Source: Pinibacter soli (GTDB taxonomy: Bacteria; Bacteroidota; Bacteroidia; Chitinophagales; Chitinophagaceae). From it: a stretch of DNA of 64,000 nucleotides. Shown here piece by piece: positions 25,942 to 35,735 of this stretch (positions are counted from its first letter, which is position 1; each line of letters begins with the position of its first letter). The notes below the pieces were generated by a model. The model saw nothing but the letters and a program-made list of their open reading frames with translations, was not told the DNA's origin and did no database searches. A program made the translations under genes and the position numbers. Where the stretch lies: positions 186,001 to 250,000 of the forward strand of contig NZ_JASBRG010000003.1 in the NCBI RefSeq assembly GCF_029961145.1, read 5' to 3'.

Positions 25942-28900
25942 ATGAAACATCTAGTATACGGCATTCTATTTTTAATGATGCAAGCTGTCAATGCGCAGCA
26001 GATTTGGCACAATAAAATGCGCACCATTCATTATCGTCCGGAGGGAAATGATTTTGTAACGGAAAATGGTACGCACAGGTTCAATCGTGCATTGTATGGG
26101 ACCAACACAGCCTTTCGCGTAGAAGCCGGTGATCTTCCCGAATTTGCAATGTACATGCCCGGAATGGGCGGCAATCTGAAGTTTGGATTGATAAAAGGTG
26201 TTAGCAATAAATGGTTGATCGCGACAAAAAATATCAAAGCCATCTACAGACCCGGATCGATGTTGTATGAAGTCAAAGATGAAATGCTCGGTGATGCGAT
26301 GTTGTATATTACAGTTTTGCCACTGGGAGATAAAGAAGGGATGATCGTGAAAGTCAGCAGCAGCAATGCATTGAAAGATTGTAAACTGATTTGTGTTTAC
26401 GGCGGTGCAACCGGTAAAAAGTTTTCACGTGATGGCGACATTGGCGCTGATCCTGAATCATCATTTTATTTACAGCCTGGTTATTGCAAAGACAATGCAT
26501 TTAGCATAAAAAAAAATACTTTCAACTTATTGTATGGTTCCGGTAAAGTGCAGACAGAGGAAGAGCGCTATGAGGTACAGCATCTTCCCAATTCAAAGAA
26601 GGAAAGTGACAATAAAAAGAATCCTCAAAAAAATATAACGGGCATTTTTCCTGAGGAAATGACATTGCAAAAAGGAGATGCGTCACAACAGGAGTCGCCA
26701 TTGCAATTGATGAAAAAGGAATCTGCGGAAGCGCCGTTGATCTATGGCACAATGAGCATCTCAAACGCCGCTGCTTATTTCTTATTGCAAAACAGTGATC
26801 CAGGTGCAATACCAGCTTATAATGCGTTGCCAAAAGTTTTCACAGATGCAGAAGCAAAAAGAAAATCGGTAGCGGATCGCATTATCGTCAACACACCTGA
26901 TCCTTACATAAATGCTGTTGGTGGTGCGCTGAGCATTGCTGCAGATGGTATTTGGGAAAATCCCTCATACATGCACGGAGCCGTTGCGTGGCGCATGCGT
27001 TTGAACGCGTGGCGCGGGCCATACGTAGCTGATCCACTGGGCTGGCATGATAGAGCCAGAATGCATTTTAGCAGTTATGCTTTGTCGCAGGTTACCGACC
27101 CGCAGGAAGCTCCTGTCATTGCAGACACCGCATTGAACATTGCAAGACAATTGGAGAAGATGGGCACATCAATGTTTAGCAGTGGTTATATAAGCCGCAA
27201 CCCCGGTGGCGACAAAAGGCCGCATCACTATGACATGAATCTTGTCTTCATCGACGAATTGCTCAATCACTTCAATTACACTGGTGATACAAATTATGTA
27301 CGGGAAATGTGGCCAACACTCGAACGTCATCTCGCATGGGAGAAACGAAATTTTGATACCGATGATGATGGTTTGTATGATGCCTATGCGTGCATTTGGG
27401 CGAGTGATGCATTGCAATATAGCGGAGGGCGCGTTACACACTCATCTGCGTACAACTATCGCGCAAACAAGACAGCGGCAATGCTTGCGACGTTGATAGG
27501 AAAAAACGCAACACCTTATCAGCGGGAGGCAGATAAAATATTGAAGGCGATACAAACAAATCTTTGGATTAGTGACAGAGGTTGGTTTGCAGAATATAAA
27601 GATAAAATGGGCGGGCAATTGTTGCATCCTTCAGCGGGCTTGTGGACAGTGTATCATGCGATCGATGAAGGCGTGTCTGATGCGTTTCAATCGTATCAGT
27701 TATTACGTTATGTGGATAACGAAATACCTCATATTCCTGTTGTTGCGAATGGCCTGGATAAAAAATATGAAGTGCTGGCAACAACCAACTGGCAACCTTA
27801 TGACTGGTCGCTTAACAATGTTGTACTGGCAGAAAATCTACACACTTCACTTGCATACTGGCAGGGCGGAAGGAGCGAGGCTGCATTTCGTTTATGGAAG
27901 AGTGCTTTGATTGAGAGCATGTATCTCGGTATATCGCCTGCAAATTTTCAACAATTATCTTTCTATGATGCGATGCGTGGCGAATTGTACAGGGACTTTG
28001 CAGATCCTATCGGTATGGCTGCGCGTTCTTTAACAGAAGGGTTGTTTGGTATCACGCCAGATGCCTTGCACGGCCAAACGATTATTACACCTGGATTTCC
28101 GAGGGAATGGAACAATGCCTCCATCAAAACGCCTGACATCAATTTTAGTTTTACGCGAAAAGGAGATATTGACTCATATACTATTCAACAAGCAAAGGCA
28201 ACAGGCATTCGGTTGCAAGCGCAGGCTTTCAAAGATGATATTGCGTATATAAAAGTGAATGGAAAAAATGTTTCCTGGAAAGTCGTTAGCGATGCAGTCG
28301 GCAAGGCAGTGATAGAAATTGCAGATGCTAAAACTGGTAAGCATGTTGTAGAAATAAAATGGAAGGGTAACGACTTATATCCAATATCCGACAAGGCATC
28401 GGCGGTAAGTGGCGAAGGGTTTGCACTCAATTATCGAATAGCTAACATCCTTGCCATTCATGATCCTCAGCACATATTGCAAAGTCCCAAAATAGATAAA
28501 GGAACTGTAAGTGCGATTATCAACACAAGCTCAGGGAGCAAAACTTTTTTTGTGCAACTGAAGCAAGGTTCAATGCAATGGTGGAAGCCGGTAGATATTA
28601 CCATCAACGAACCGCTTGTGGTGCGTGATTCAACAGATGAGCACAAAAAAGAAATTTCATTTGCGGTGCAAAATTTTACGATGAATCATTTGGTGTCTGT
28701 AACGGTTAACGATGCGTTCACAACACAGATTGATTTGCAAAGGACCGCGACATCTTCATCGATAGTTGTTCCTGAGAAATATCTCGTGTATGGCTCAAAC
28801 AAAATCAAAGTAACCGCAGGCAAATTTGTTGTAGAAAAAACTGTCCAAAACTGGAATGTGAGCCAGGATGCAGGTAAACGCTATGATAAAGTTGATTTGT

Positions 28901-29601
28901 CTGCTATTTTCAATGACAAGGTGACAAACATTTTCAAAAACAAATACGAATCGCCGCGTCCTGCTACAACCACTTTACAATTGCCTTATCAAGGTATCGG
29001 TAACTGGTGTTATCCAATGATTAAACCAACGATTGATGATGCCGGACTGCGCAGCAAAGCAGGTGCTCAAAATGAAATTACTGTTGGTAACAATATTCCT
29101 TTAGCGACCACTTCTTCACCGGAGATGAACAATATTGCATTCACTTCACAATGGGACAACTATCCGAAAAGCGTAAGAGTTCCGCTCAGCGGCAAGGCTT
29201 CGCATATTTATATGCTTATGGCCGGTTCTACCAATCCAATGCAAACAAGGCTGACGAATGGGAGTGTAGTTGTTCGTTATACAGACGGATCTGCCGACAC
29301 TTTACAACTGGAGAATCCAACCAACTGGCTGCCCATAGAACAGGACTATTACATTGATGGCCATGCGTTTTATGCAAGTCGTGTAAGGCCCGTTCGCGTT
29401 CACCTGGCAACAGGTTTGATCACAAACGACTACAGCAATTACAAAAGTATTAAGGGATTCAGTAATATGGCTATTGAAGGCGGAGCCGCTACAGTACTGG
29501 ATTTGCCGCTAGATGCGTCGAAAGAGCTGGTATCGCTTACTGTGACTGCCATTGCTAATGATGTAGTGATTGGATTGATGAGCGCAACACTTGTACGATA
29601 A
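25942..29601 (+). CDS. DUF4450-type large glycoside hydrolase-like protein
   Basis: A 1219-residue exported protein; the ATG at 25942 begins a signal peptide ending VNAQQ, and the frame upstream of it is repeat sequence. Residues of about 20-300 are an N-terminal beta domain, and 320-740 look like an (alpha/alpha)6 barrel (YDMNLVFIDELLNHF, RHLAWEKRNFDTDDDGLYDA, HSSAYNYRANKTAAML, LYRDFADPIGMAARSL), followed by beta-sandwich domains. The family resembles DUF4450 proteins of Bacteroidota glycan loci. The cleaved bond is not known. It ends the first enzyme block. Confidence 0.7.
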   Translation: MKHLVYGILFLMMQAVNAQQIWHNKMRTIHYRPEGNDFVTENGTHRFNRALYGTNTAFRVEAGDLPEFAMYMPGMGGNLKFGLIKGVSNKWLIATKNIKAIYRPGSMLYEVKDEMLGDAMLYITVLPLGDKEGMIVKVSSSNALKDCKLICVYGGATGKKFSRDGDIGADPESSFYLQPGYCKDNAFSIKKNTFNLLYGSGKVQTEEERYEVQHLPNSKKESDNKKNPQKNITGIFPEEMTLQKGDASQQESPLQLMKKESAEAPLIYGTMSISNAAAYFLLQNSDPGAIPAYNALPKVFTDAEAKRKSVADRIIVNTPDPYINAVGGALSIAADGIWENPSYMHGAVAWRMRLNAWRGPYVADPLGWHDRARMHFSSYALSQVTDPQEAPVIADTALNIARQLEKMGTSMFSSGYISRNPGGDKRPHHYDMNLVFIDELLNHFNYTGDTNYVREMWPTLERHLAWEKRNFDTDDDGLYDAYACIWASDALQYSGGRVTHSSAYNYRANKTAAMLATLIGKNATPYQREADKILKAIQTNLWISDRGWFAEYKDKMGGQLLHPSAGLWTVYHAIDEGVSDAFQSYQLLRYVDNEIPHIPVVANGLDKKYEVLATTNWQPYDWSLNNVVLAENLHTSLAYWQGGRSEAAFRLWKSALIESMYLGISPANFQQLSFYDAMRGELYRDFADPIGMAARSLTEGLFGITPDALHGQTIITPGFPREWNNASIKTPDINFSFTRKGDIDSYTIQQAKATGIRLQAQAFKDDIAYIKVNGKNVSWKVVSDAVGKAVIEIADAKTGKHVVEIKWKGNDLYPISDKASAVSGEGFALNYRIANILAIHDPQHILQSPKIDKGTVSAIINTSSGSKTFFVQLKQGSMQWWKPVDITINEPLVVRDSTDEHKKEISFAVQNFTMNHLVSVTVNDAFTTQIDLQRTATSSSIVVPEKYLVYGSNKIKVTAGKFVVEKTVQNWNVSQDAGKRYDKVDLSAIFNDKVTNIFKNKYESPRPATTTLQLPYQGIGNWCYPMIKPTIDDAGLRSKAGAQNEITVGNNIPLATTSSPEMNNIAFTSQWDNYPKSVRVPLSGKASHIYMLMAGSTNPMQTRLTNGSVVVRYTDGSADTLQLENPTNWLPIEQDYYIDGHAFYASRVRPVRVHLATGLITNDYSNYKSIKGFSNMAIEGGAATVLDLPLDASKELVSLTVTAIANDVVIGLMSATLVR

Positions 29602-30166
29602 TAACAAGGGTGATACAGCAATAAAAATTTACGTTTGGACAGTTAGGTTAGCACAGTCGAAACCCATGTAAGGACAAGCGTTCCCGCAAAATTTATTTAC
29701 GCAATCGTTGCCGGAAGTGTCGTTGATCTATTTGCAATAATAAAAGGTTTGTGAAACTTAAAAATAATCAGGTAGATTTCATATAAAATCAATAAAATTG
29801 CCTGTTTTGTAAGATAAATGTAAAAATTTCAGGATGGCTCAGGATGGTTAAACTGAATATCCGGCTAATTTTATCATTGAAAGGAATGCCAAAAGGCTTC
29901 GTTTCATGCGATTCTAAACCTAAAACGACACTGCCATGTACGTAACCACTATTATACTTTCAAATACGCGTATGCCACATTCCCGGCAACGTAAAAAAAT
30001 CCACAGTTTTATTGGTCATTTAATTCACCAGGATAGGTAATAACTCCTAACGCATGTATGTGCGTGAGTGATTTTTTATCCTGTTTTTATAGTTGATTGC
30101 TATCTCCTGATGCAGGAGATATAGGCACTTCCTTGTTCTGATATTCACAACCACATTAAAGGTCAT
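29602..30166. promoter_or_regulatory. Leader region of the FAS1-SusCD operon
   Basis: A 565-base stretch without a supported gene. It is AT-rich and separates the DUF4450 gene from the long FAS1-SusCD operon, so the operon promoter is probably here. No clean -33/-7 pair was found. The most structured part is the hairpin at 30101-30121. Confidence 0.55.
30101..30121 (+). promoter_or_regulatory. Perfect 9-base hairpin in the FAS1-SusCD leader
   Basis: TATCTCCTG and CAGGAGATA are exact inverted arms with a 3-base loop, 45 bases before the first FAS1 start. It could be an operator or an RNA hairpin in the leader. There is no T-tract, so it is not a simple terminator. Confidence 0.55.
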
Positions 30167-32428
30167 ATGAATAAAACGCTTCAAAGAGTTTGCATTTTTG
30201 TTGCCGCTACATTGCTATTTGCCAATTGCCGCAAGAAAGAATGGGCCGCCTATTATGGTCGTCCCGATAATTTACAGCCGCCTGTCTACCAGCAACTGGA
30301 TAGCATGGGTAGGTTTAAGAGTCTGCTGGCTTTAATCGACAAGTCAGGCTATAAAGAAACGCTTGGTGCTGCTGGTTACTGGACATTCTTCGCACCCAAC
30401 GATGATGCATTTCAAAAGTTCTTTAAGGAAAAAGGCATTGCAGGTGTAGGGGCGATCGACTCTGTAACGGCGCGGGCAATGGTGCAGTATTTACTTGTGT
30501 ACAACGAATTTAAAAAAGACAGGCTGGATGATTACCAGGCAACAGCCAATAATGCAGGATGGACGGCATCAGCCGCTTTCAGGAGACGTACCGCGTACTA
30601 CACAGGCTTCTACAACGACTTCGGATTAAACAATAAACCTATTGTTGCGGTTGCCAATAACAGAAATAGTAAAGGCGCGTTGGATGGTAACTACATCAGC
30701 AATGATTTCAACAATAAATATATTACCTACTTCACTGATGATTTTTTCAAAGCAAATAATCTGACTGCAGAAGACTACAAATATTTTTATCCTGAATCAG
30801 AATATAAAGGATTTAATGTGGGGCCGGCTACAGTTGTTAAGCAAGACATCGTTGCAGAAAACGGGATCATTCATGAAGTGGACAAAGTAATCACTCCATT
30901 GCAAAGCATTGATGAGTACATCGCTACAAAGCCCGAGTACAGCAGCTTCCGCGCAATACTTAACCGTTTGTATGTGAACAACATGGTGCAGTATATTTAT
31001 AATGCAGATGCCACGCACCGCTACCAGGTATTGTCCGGTAAAGGAGATTCAGTGTTTGTAAAAGTTTATTCCAGCCTTTTATCTTACGCACCTAACAACG
31101 AGAACTTTACTAAAGAAGAAGACAACGACGGACAGAAAGATTGCTGGACTATGTTTATTCCAAAAAATGACGCGGTTGACAAATACGTGAAAACCGTTTT
31201 GTGCGAATACTATCCTTCATTGGATCAAATGCCTGTTGACATTATTGCCGACTTCCTGAATGCGCACTTGTTTTCTACGGCAGTTTGGCCAACTAAGTTT
31301 TCAGTAACACGTAATAAATTCAGTGAGCCTCCGCGCTTCGATCCATACACTGATATTTTCGACAGAAAAGTATTAAGCAATGGGTTCCTGTACGGCACCA
31401 ATAAAGTAGAGGAAGCAGATGTGTTCAGTACCGTTTACAGCAAAGCTTACCTGAATCCGAAATTCACGATGATGACACGTTTGCTGAATTTCACCGGTCT
31501 TAAATTATTAGTGGCAAAATCAAATGTTCCGGTAAACGTGCTGATGATCCCTGATAACGTTTGGACAGCAGCCGGTTACAGTTACAACGTTTCCAAGAGC
31601 CAGTTTGAATATACACCAGCGGGCGGAAGTGCTACTACGAACGGCGTAGATGATAAATTAACACGTATCACGAAAACCTGCGTATTCTTTGATCCTTTCC
31701 GCGCAATGATTGATGATCTTTCAGGTGCAGACATTGTAAGATCCGGTGACGCAGGTACAGAAGGTGATTACATCAAATTCAACAACAACACCATTGTAAC
31801 AGCAGGCTTACAGGATGCAAGTATAGTAGCAAAAGTAGACAGTGTAAAAACAGCAGTGAATGGTAAAGTATATTTCATCAACCAGTTGCCGATCTATACT
31901 GATAAACCTGTTGGTTATCACATCAAAAATCTGGGTACACCCACAACTTCCGATTACAATTATTTCTGGCAGTATCTGAATAACAGTGTTGCTGTTTTCA
32001 ACGCTACGACAAACGATATCATTGGATTGACGGGCTTTTCAACAGTATTCATTCCAACCAATGCTGCAATAACACAAGCGGTGAATGATGGCATTTTGCC
32101 TGGTACGGGAACCGCGCCTAACAAGGTTCCAAATTTTAATCCAACAGATGAAGGCCAAAAAAACCTGGTGAGAAAATTCCTGCAGTACCATTTCCTTTTT
32201 GGCCACACAGTAGTGCCAGATGGCGTTTCTTCAGGTGTGTTCAATTCGTTTTACCAGAACGCATTGGGTAACAACTTAAAGATGACGGTAGTGAATAGCC
32301 CCGGTGCTTTATCGGTAATTGACAACTACAATCGTGCGGCAAACGTGATCAACGCAAAAAGCAACAACCTTTCCAGCCGCTGCGTGATACACCTCATTGA
32401 TAACTACTTAAAGTATAACGACAACTAA
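30167..32428 (+). CDS. Four-module FAS1 (fasciclin) lipoprotein
   Basis: A 753-residue lipoprotein (LLFANC lipobox at about residue 22). Four FAS1-like modules can be traced by their H1 boxes: TFFAPNDDAF at about 72, TMFIPKNDAV at 327, NVLMIPDNVW at 457 and TVFIPTNAAI at 626. Matching H2-type strands are GIIHEVDKVITP (about 232), SNGFLYGTNKVEEA (404), NGKVYFINQL (564) and RCVIHLIDNYL (735). FAS1 domains mediate adhesion and carbohydrate or protein binding. It is the first gene of the operon, 17 bases before SusC, which suggests that it is part of the SusCD surface complex. Confidence 0.85.
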   Translation: MNKTLQRVCIFVAATLLFANCRKKEWAAYYGRPDNLQPPVYQQLDSMGRFKSLLALIDKSGYKETLGAAGYWTFFAPNDDAFQKFFKEKGIAGVGAIDSVTARAMVQYLLVYNEFKKDRLDDYQATANNAGWTASAAFRRRTAYYTGFYNDFGLNNKPIVAVANNRNSKGALDGNYISNDFNNKYITYFTDDFFKANNLTAEDYKYFYPESEYKGFNVGPATVVKQDIVAENGIIHEVDKVITPLQSIDEYIATKPEYSSFRAILNRLYVNNMVQYIYNADATHRYQVLSGKGDSVFVKVYSSLLSYAPNNENFTKEEDNDGQKDCWTMFIPKNDAVDKYVKTVLCEYYPSLDQMPVDIIADFLNAHLFSTAVWPTKFSVTRNKFSEPPRFDPYTDIFDRKVLSNGFLYGTNKVEEADVFSTVYSKAYLNPKFTMMTRLLNFTGLKLLVAKSNVPVNVLMIPDNVWTAAGYSYNVSKSQFEYTPAGGSATTNGVDDKLTRITKTCVFFDPFRAMIDDLSGADIVRSGDAGTEGDYIKFNNNTIVTAGLQDASIVAKVDSVKTAVNGKVYFINQLPIYTDKPVGYHIKNLGTPTTSDYNYFWQYLNNSVAVFNATTNDIIGLTGFSTVFIPTNAAITQAVNDGILPGTGTAPNKVPNFNPTDEGQKNLVRKFLQYHFLFGHTVVPDGVSSGVFNSFYQNALGNNLKMTVVNSPGALSVIDNYNRAANVINAKSNNLSSRCVIHLIDNYLKYNDN

Positions 32429-32445
32429 TCCCCATAATTATTTGT

Positions 32446-35400
32446 ATGAAAATTCTTTTAACCAGAAAACTGTTCAGCTTTGCCTTGCTGCTATTGGTAA
32501 CAGTGGGATTGTTTGCACAGAATGCAGCAACATCTGTTACAGTAACAGGAAAGGTCGTAGATAAAAAGGGGCATCCGATCAGTAATGTGTCCGTTACGGA
32601 AGTAGATGCAGACAAGCGTATCATACGCGGTGTGAGCACGGATGTGGAAGGAAACTTTGCCATTCATATTTCCAATACAAAGAATAAGCTCAGCTTCTCC
32701 ATCATCGGTTACAAAACCATTGATGAACTAACTATCAACGGAAGAAAAGTATTCAACATCTCGATGGAATCCAACTCCAAAGAAATTGAAGAAGTGGTGG
32801 TAGTAGGGCAGAAGAGAATTGACAACGGCATGTTGCCGGTTGCTGAGAAAAACCTTACAATCGCCGCATCCAAGATCAATGCAAAAGAGATGGAAGAAAT
32901 GCAGGCATCATCCATTGATCAGGCATTGCAAGGTCGTATGCCGGGTGTGGATATCTCAGCAAACTCAGGTGATCCCGGTGCCGGCATGCAGATACGCATC
33001 AGGGGTACATCGTCTATCAATGCTTCTAACGATCCATTGATCGTAGTAGATGGAATGCCTTATGAAACACAGGTTCCATCAGATTTTAACTTCGGTACAG
33101 CAGATGATCAGGGCTACGCATCCTTATTAAACATTGCACCTTCTGATATTAAAGACATCACCATTTTGAAAGACGCAGCTGCTACCGCAGTATGGGGTTC
33201 ACGTGCAGCAAACGGCGTTTTGGTGATCACTACAAAAAGAGGCGCGAAAGGCAAACCTTCTTTAACCTATACATTTAAAGGATCACTTTCTGCAAAAGCA
33301 AAACCGCTTCCAATGCTTACAGGTGATCAGTACTCGACACTGATTCCGGAAGAGTTCATGAATAGAAACGGTATTCCTTTAAATACACAAACCGTTAAGG
33401 AATTTAGTTTTGATCCCAACGATCCTTACTGGTATTACAACTACAGCAACAACACAGACTGGATCGGCGCGATATCACGCAACGGTACCATTCAGGATCA
33501 TAACATATCACTAACTGGTGGTGGCGATAAGGCGAGATACTATGCATCACTGGGGTATTTCGATCAGAAAGGGGTTACACTTGGAACAGATCTTAACAGG
33601 ATCAGCACAAGGATCAACCTGGATTACAACGTTTCTGAAAGAATAAAAATCAGAACAGATCTTTCTTATGCGCATACTGAAAACAATAAAAACTATTCTG
33701 ATGCACTGCGCAACATCAGTTACATCAAAATGCCTAACCAAAGCATTTACGAATATGATGAGTACGGAAATCTGACACCTAACTTTTTTTCACCGGCAGC
33801 TAATATACAAGGTCAATATCCGGGAACTTACAACATTATGGCAATGGCAAGCAAAGCCACCAATAATGTGATCACGGAAAGAGTTATTCCTAAGTTCAAT
33901 CTTCAGTACAGCTTTGTGCCAAACATCTGGATGCTTACTGCAGATGTACAGTTCGATATCAGTAATACAAAAAATAAAAGCTTCCTGCCACAGGTTGCAA
34001 CCGGAAGACCATGGACAGAAGCTGTGGTAAACAAAGCGTATGACGGGGATAACGATGCATTCAACGTGCAGACAAAAACAAGTTTGGTGTACACACCACA
34101 ATTTAAAAGTCCAAAACACTCGCTGGTTGCATTGTTCAATGTGATGACCTACGATAACAAAACCGTTTCGTATCAGGCGCTGACAAGCAACACCGCATCT
34201 TCTGATTTGCAGGATCCATCAGTGCCTTCGCGTGCTACAAGTACTGGTTCAAATTTAACTTCAGTTACAAAACAATCAAGAAGCGTGGGCGCATTGCTCA
34301 ACGCGCAATACGGATTCCTTGATCGTTACATCGTCAACGTAGGTGTACGTGGCGATGGTAACTCAAGACTTTCTGCGAATAGCCGCTATGGTTTGTTTCC
34401 TTCTATATCAGGTAGATGGCGCGTGTCCGGCGAATCGTTCATGCAACGCTATAGAAATAAACTAGATGATTTGAGCTTCAGGTTGAGTTATGGCCGCAGC
34501 GGTAACGCACCTAAGAACGATTATTCTTTCTACAACACCTATAACAATTTTGCATGGAACTATCTTGATCAGGCAGGCGTTTATTCCTCCAATATGCAGC
34601 TCAATCAATTGAAATGGGAAACTGTAGTTGGCGCAAACGCAGGTGTAAACCTTGTCATGTTTAAAAACAGGGTAAACATCGATGTGGAGTTCTACAGAAA
34701 TCGTACAAAAGATCTGTTGTTCTATGGCTTGCAGATCGCTTCCATCAATGGTTTCAACAATGTGGACATGAACGTGGGCACCATGGACAACCAGGGATGG
34801 GAGTTGGGTGTGAACACTACTCCGTTGAAAACAAAAAACTGGACTGTTGATGTGAATTTTAATATCGCACGTAACGAAAACGTTATCCGTGAAATATCAG
34901 AATTCTATCCGCTGGAAAAAGGAAACATCACACAGAACGGACAGTATAAAACATACATGCAGGTAAATAATCCGTTCGGCTCTTTTTATGGCTTCAAATA
35001 CGAAGGCGTGTATAAAGATCTTGACGCGACAGTAGCAAAAAATGAAAAAGGCGAGCAAATCGTTTCTCCAAAAGGAGACAGAGTGTATATGCGTTTTAAC
35101 TATCCTACAACTGACTACACTTTCCAACCGGGCGATGCGAAATATAAAGACGTAAACCACGATGGTAATATCGACTATCGCGATATCGTATACCTTGGTA
35201 ATAGTAACCCAATGTTTACCGGTGGTTTCGGATTTAACATCGGTTATAAGAACACGCTCAGACTTTCTACATTCTTCAACTTCCGTTACAAATATGACAT
35301 CATCAACGGAACTGAAATGGCAAGTACAAACATGTACTACTACGATAATCAAAGTACAGCCGTGCTGAGAAGATGGAGACAACCAGGTGACGAAACAGAT

Positions 35401-35709
35401 ATTCCACGTGCATTGTATCAGACAGGTTACAACTGGCTTGGTTCTGACAGATACGTACAGGATGGTTCTTTCCTTCGTTTCAGAACAGCAACATTGCGTT
35501 ACACATTTACAAAGAAAATAACTGACAGACTGAAAATTAAAAACCTAAGCACTTACCTCACAGCTGAAAACATGTTTACATGGACAACGTACAGAGGACA
35601 GGATCCTGAAGTGAACATGCGTGGTGCAGATCCGTTCCGTGTAGCCACAGATAAAGCGATGACACCGCCGGTAAAAACATTCACACTTGGGTTAACTGCT
35701 TCGTTCTAA
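32446..35709 (+). CDS. SusC/RagA-type TonB-linked outer membrane transporter (first pair)
   Basis: A 1087-residue SusC homologue. A signal peptide ends LFAQ; a carboxypeptidase-regulatory-like domain (about 30-115) ends at the VVVVGQK signature, which introduces the plug. The plug has the SusC motifs IRIRGTSSINASNDPLIVVDG and ILKDAAATAVWGSRAANGVLVITTKRG. The rest is barrel. It would import pectic oligosaccharides with the SusD behind it. It lies between a four-module FAS1 lipoprotein and susD. Confidence 0.95.
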   Translation: MKILLTRKLFSFALLLLVTVGLFAQNAATSVTVTGKVVDKKGHPISNVSVTEVDADKRIIRGVSTDVEGNFAIHISNTKNKLSFSIIGYKTIDELTINGRKVFNISMESNSKEIEEVVVVGQKRIDNGMLPVAEKNLTIAASKINAKEMEEMQASSIDQALQGRMPGVDISANSGDPGAGMQIRIRGTSSINASNDPLIVVDGMPYETQVPSDFNFGTADDQGYASLLNIAPSDIKDITILKDAAATAVWGSRAANGVLVITTKRGAKGKPSLTYTFKGSLSAKAKPLPMLTGDQYSTLIPEEFMNRNGIPLNTQTVKEFSFDPNDPYWYYNYSNNTDWIGAISRNGTIQDHNISLTGGGDKARYYASLGYFDQKGVTLGTDLNRISTRINLDYNVSERIKIRTDLSYAHTENNKNYSDALRNISYIKMPNQSIYEYDEYGNLTPNFFSPAANIQGQYPGTYNIMAMASKATNNVITERVIPKFNLQYSFVPNIWMLTADVQFDISNTKNKSFLPQVATGRPWTEAVVNKAYDGDNDAFNVQTKTSLVYTPQFKSPKHSLVALFNVMTYDNKTVSYQALTSNTASSDLQDPSVPSRATSTGSNLTSVTKQSRSVGALLNAQYGFLDRYIVNVGVRGDGNSRLSANSRYGLFPSISGRWRVSGESFMQRYRNKLDDLSFRLSYGRSGNAPKNDYSFYNTYNNFAWNYLDQAGVYSSNMQLNQLKWETVVGANAGVNLVMFKNRVNIDVEFYRNRTKDLLFYGLQIASINGFNNVDMNVGTMDNQGWELGVNTTPLKTKNWTVDVNFNIARNENVIREISEFYPLEKGNITQNGQYKTYMQVNNPFGSFYGFKYEGVYKDLDATVAKNEKGEQIVSPKGDRVYMRFNYPTTDYTFQPGDAKYKDVNHDGNIDYRDIVYLGNSNPMFTGGFGFNIGYKNTLRLSTFFNFRYKYDIINGTEMASTNMYYYDNQSTAVLRRWRQPGDETDIPRALYQTGYNWLGSDRYVQDGSFLRFRTATLRYTFTKKITDRLKIKNLSTYLTAENMFTWTTYRGQDPEVNMRGADPFRVATDKAMTPPVKTFTLGLTASF

Positions 35710-35735
35710 TTAAAAATACTTCAAAACGGATAAAG

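Noticed and set aside
29602-30166. A tRNA gene in the leader region
   Set aside because: Some GTTC-like segments are present, but no cloverleaf with acceptor stem and anticodon arm could be built.
33790-34119. A 109-codon minus-strand frame across the first SusC
   Set aside because: Antisense to the receptor gene, no export signal or recognisable domain, and low-quality composition.
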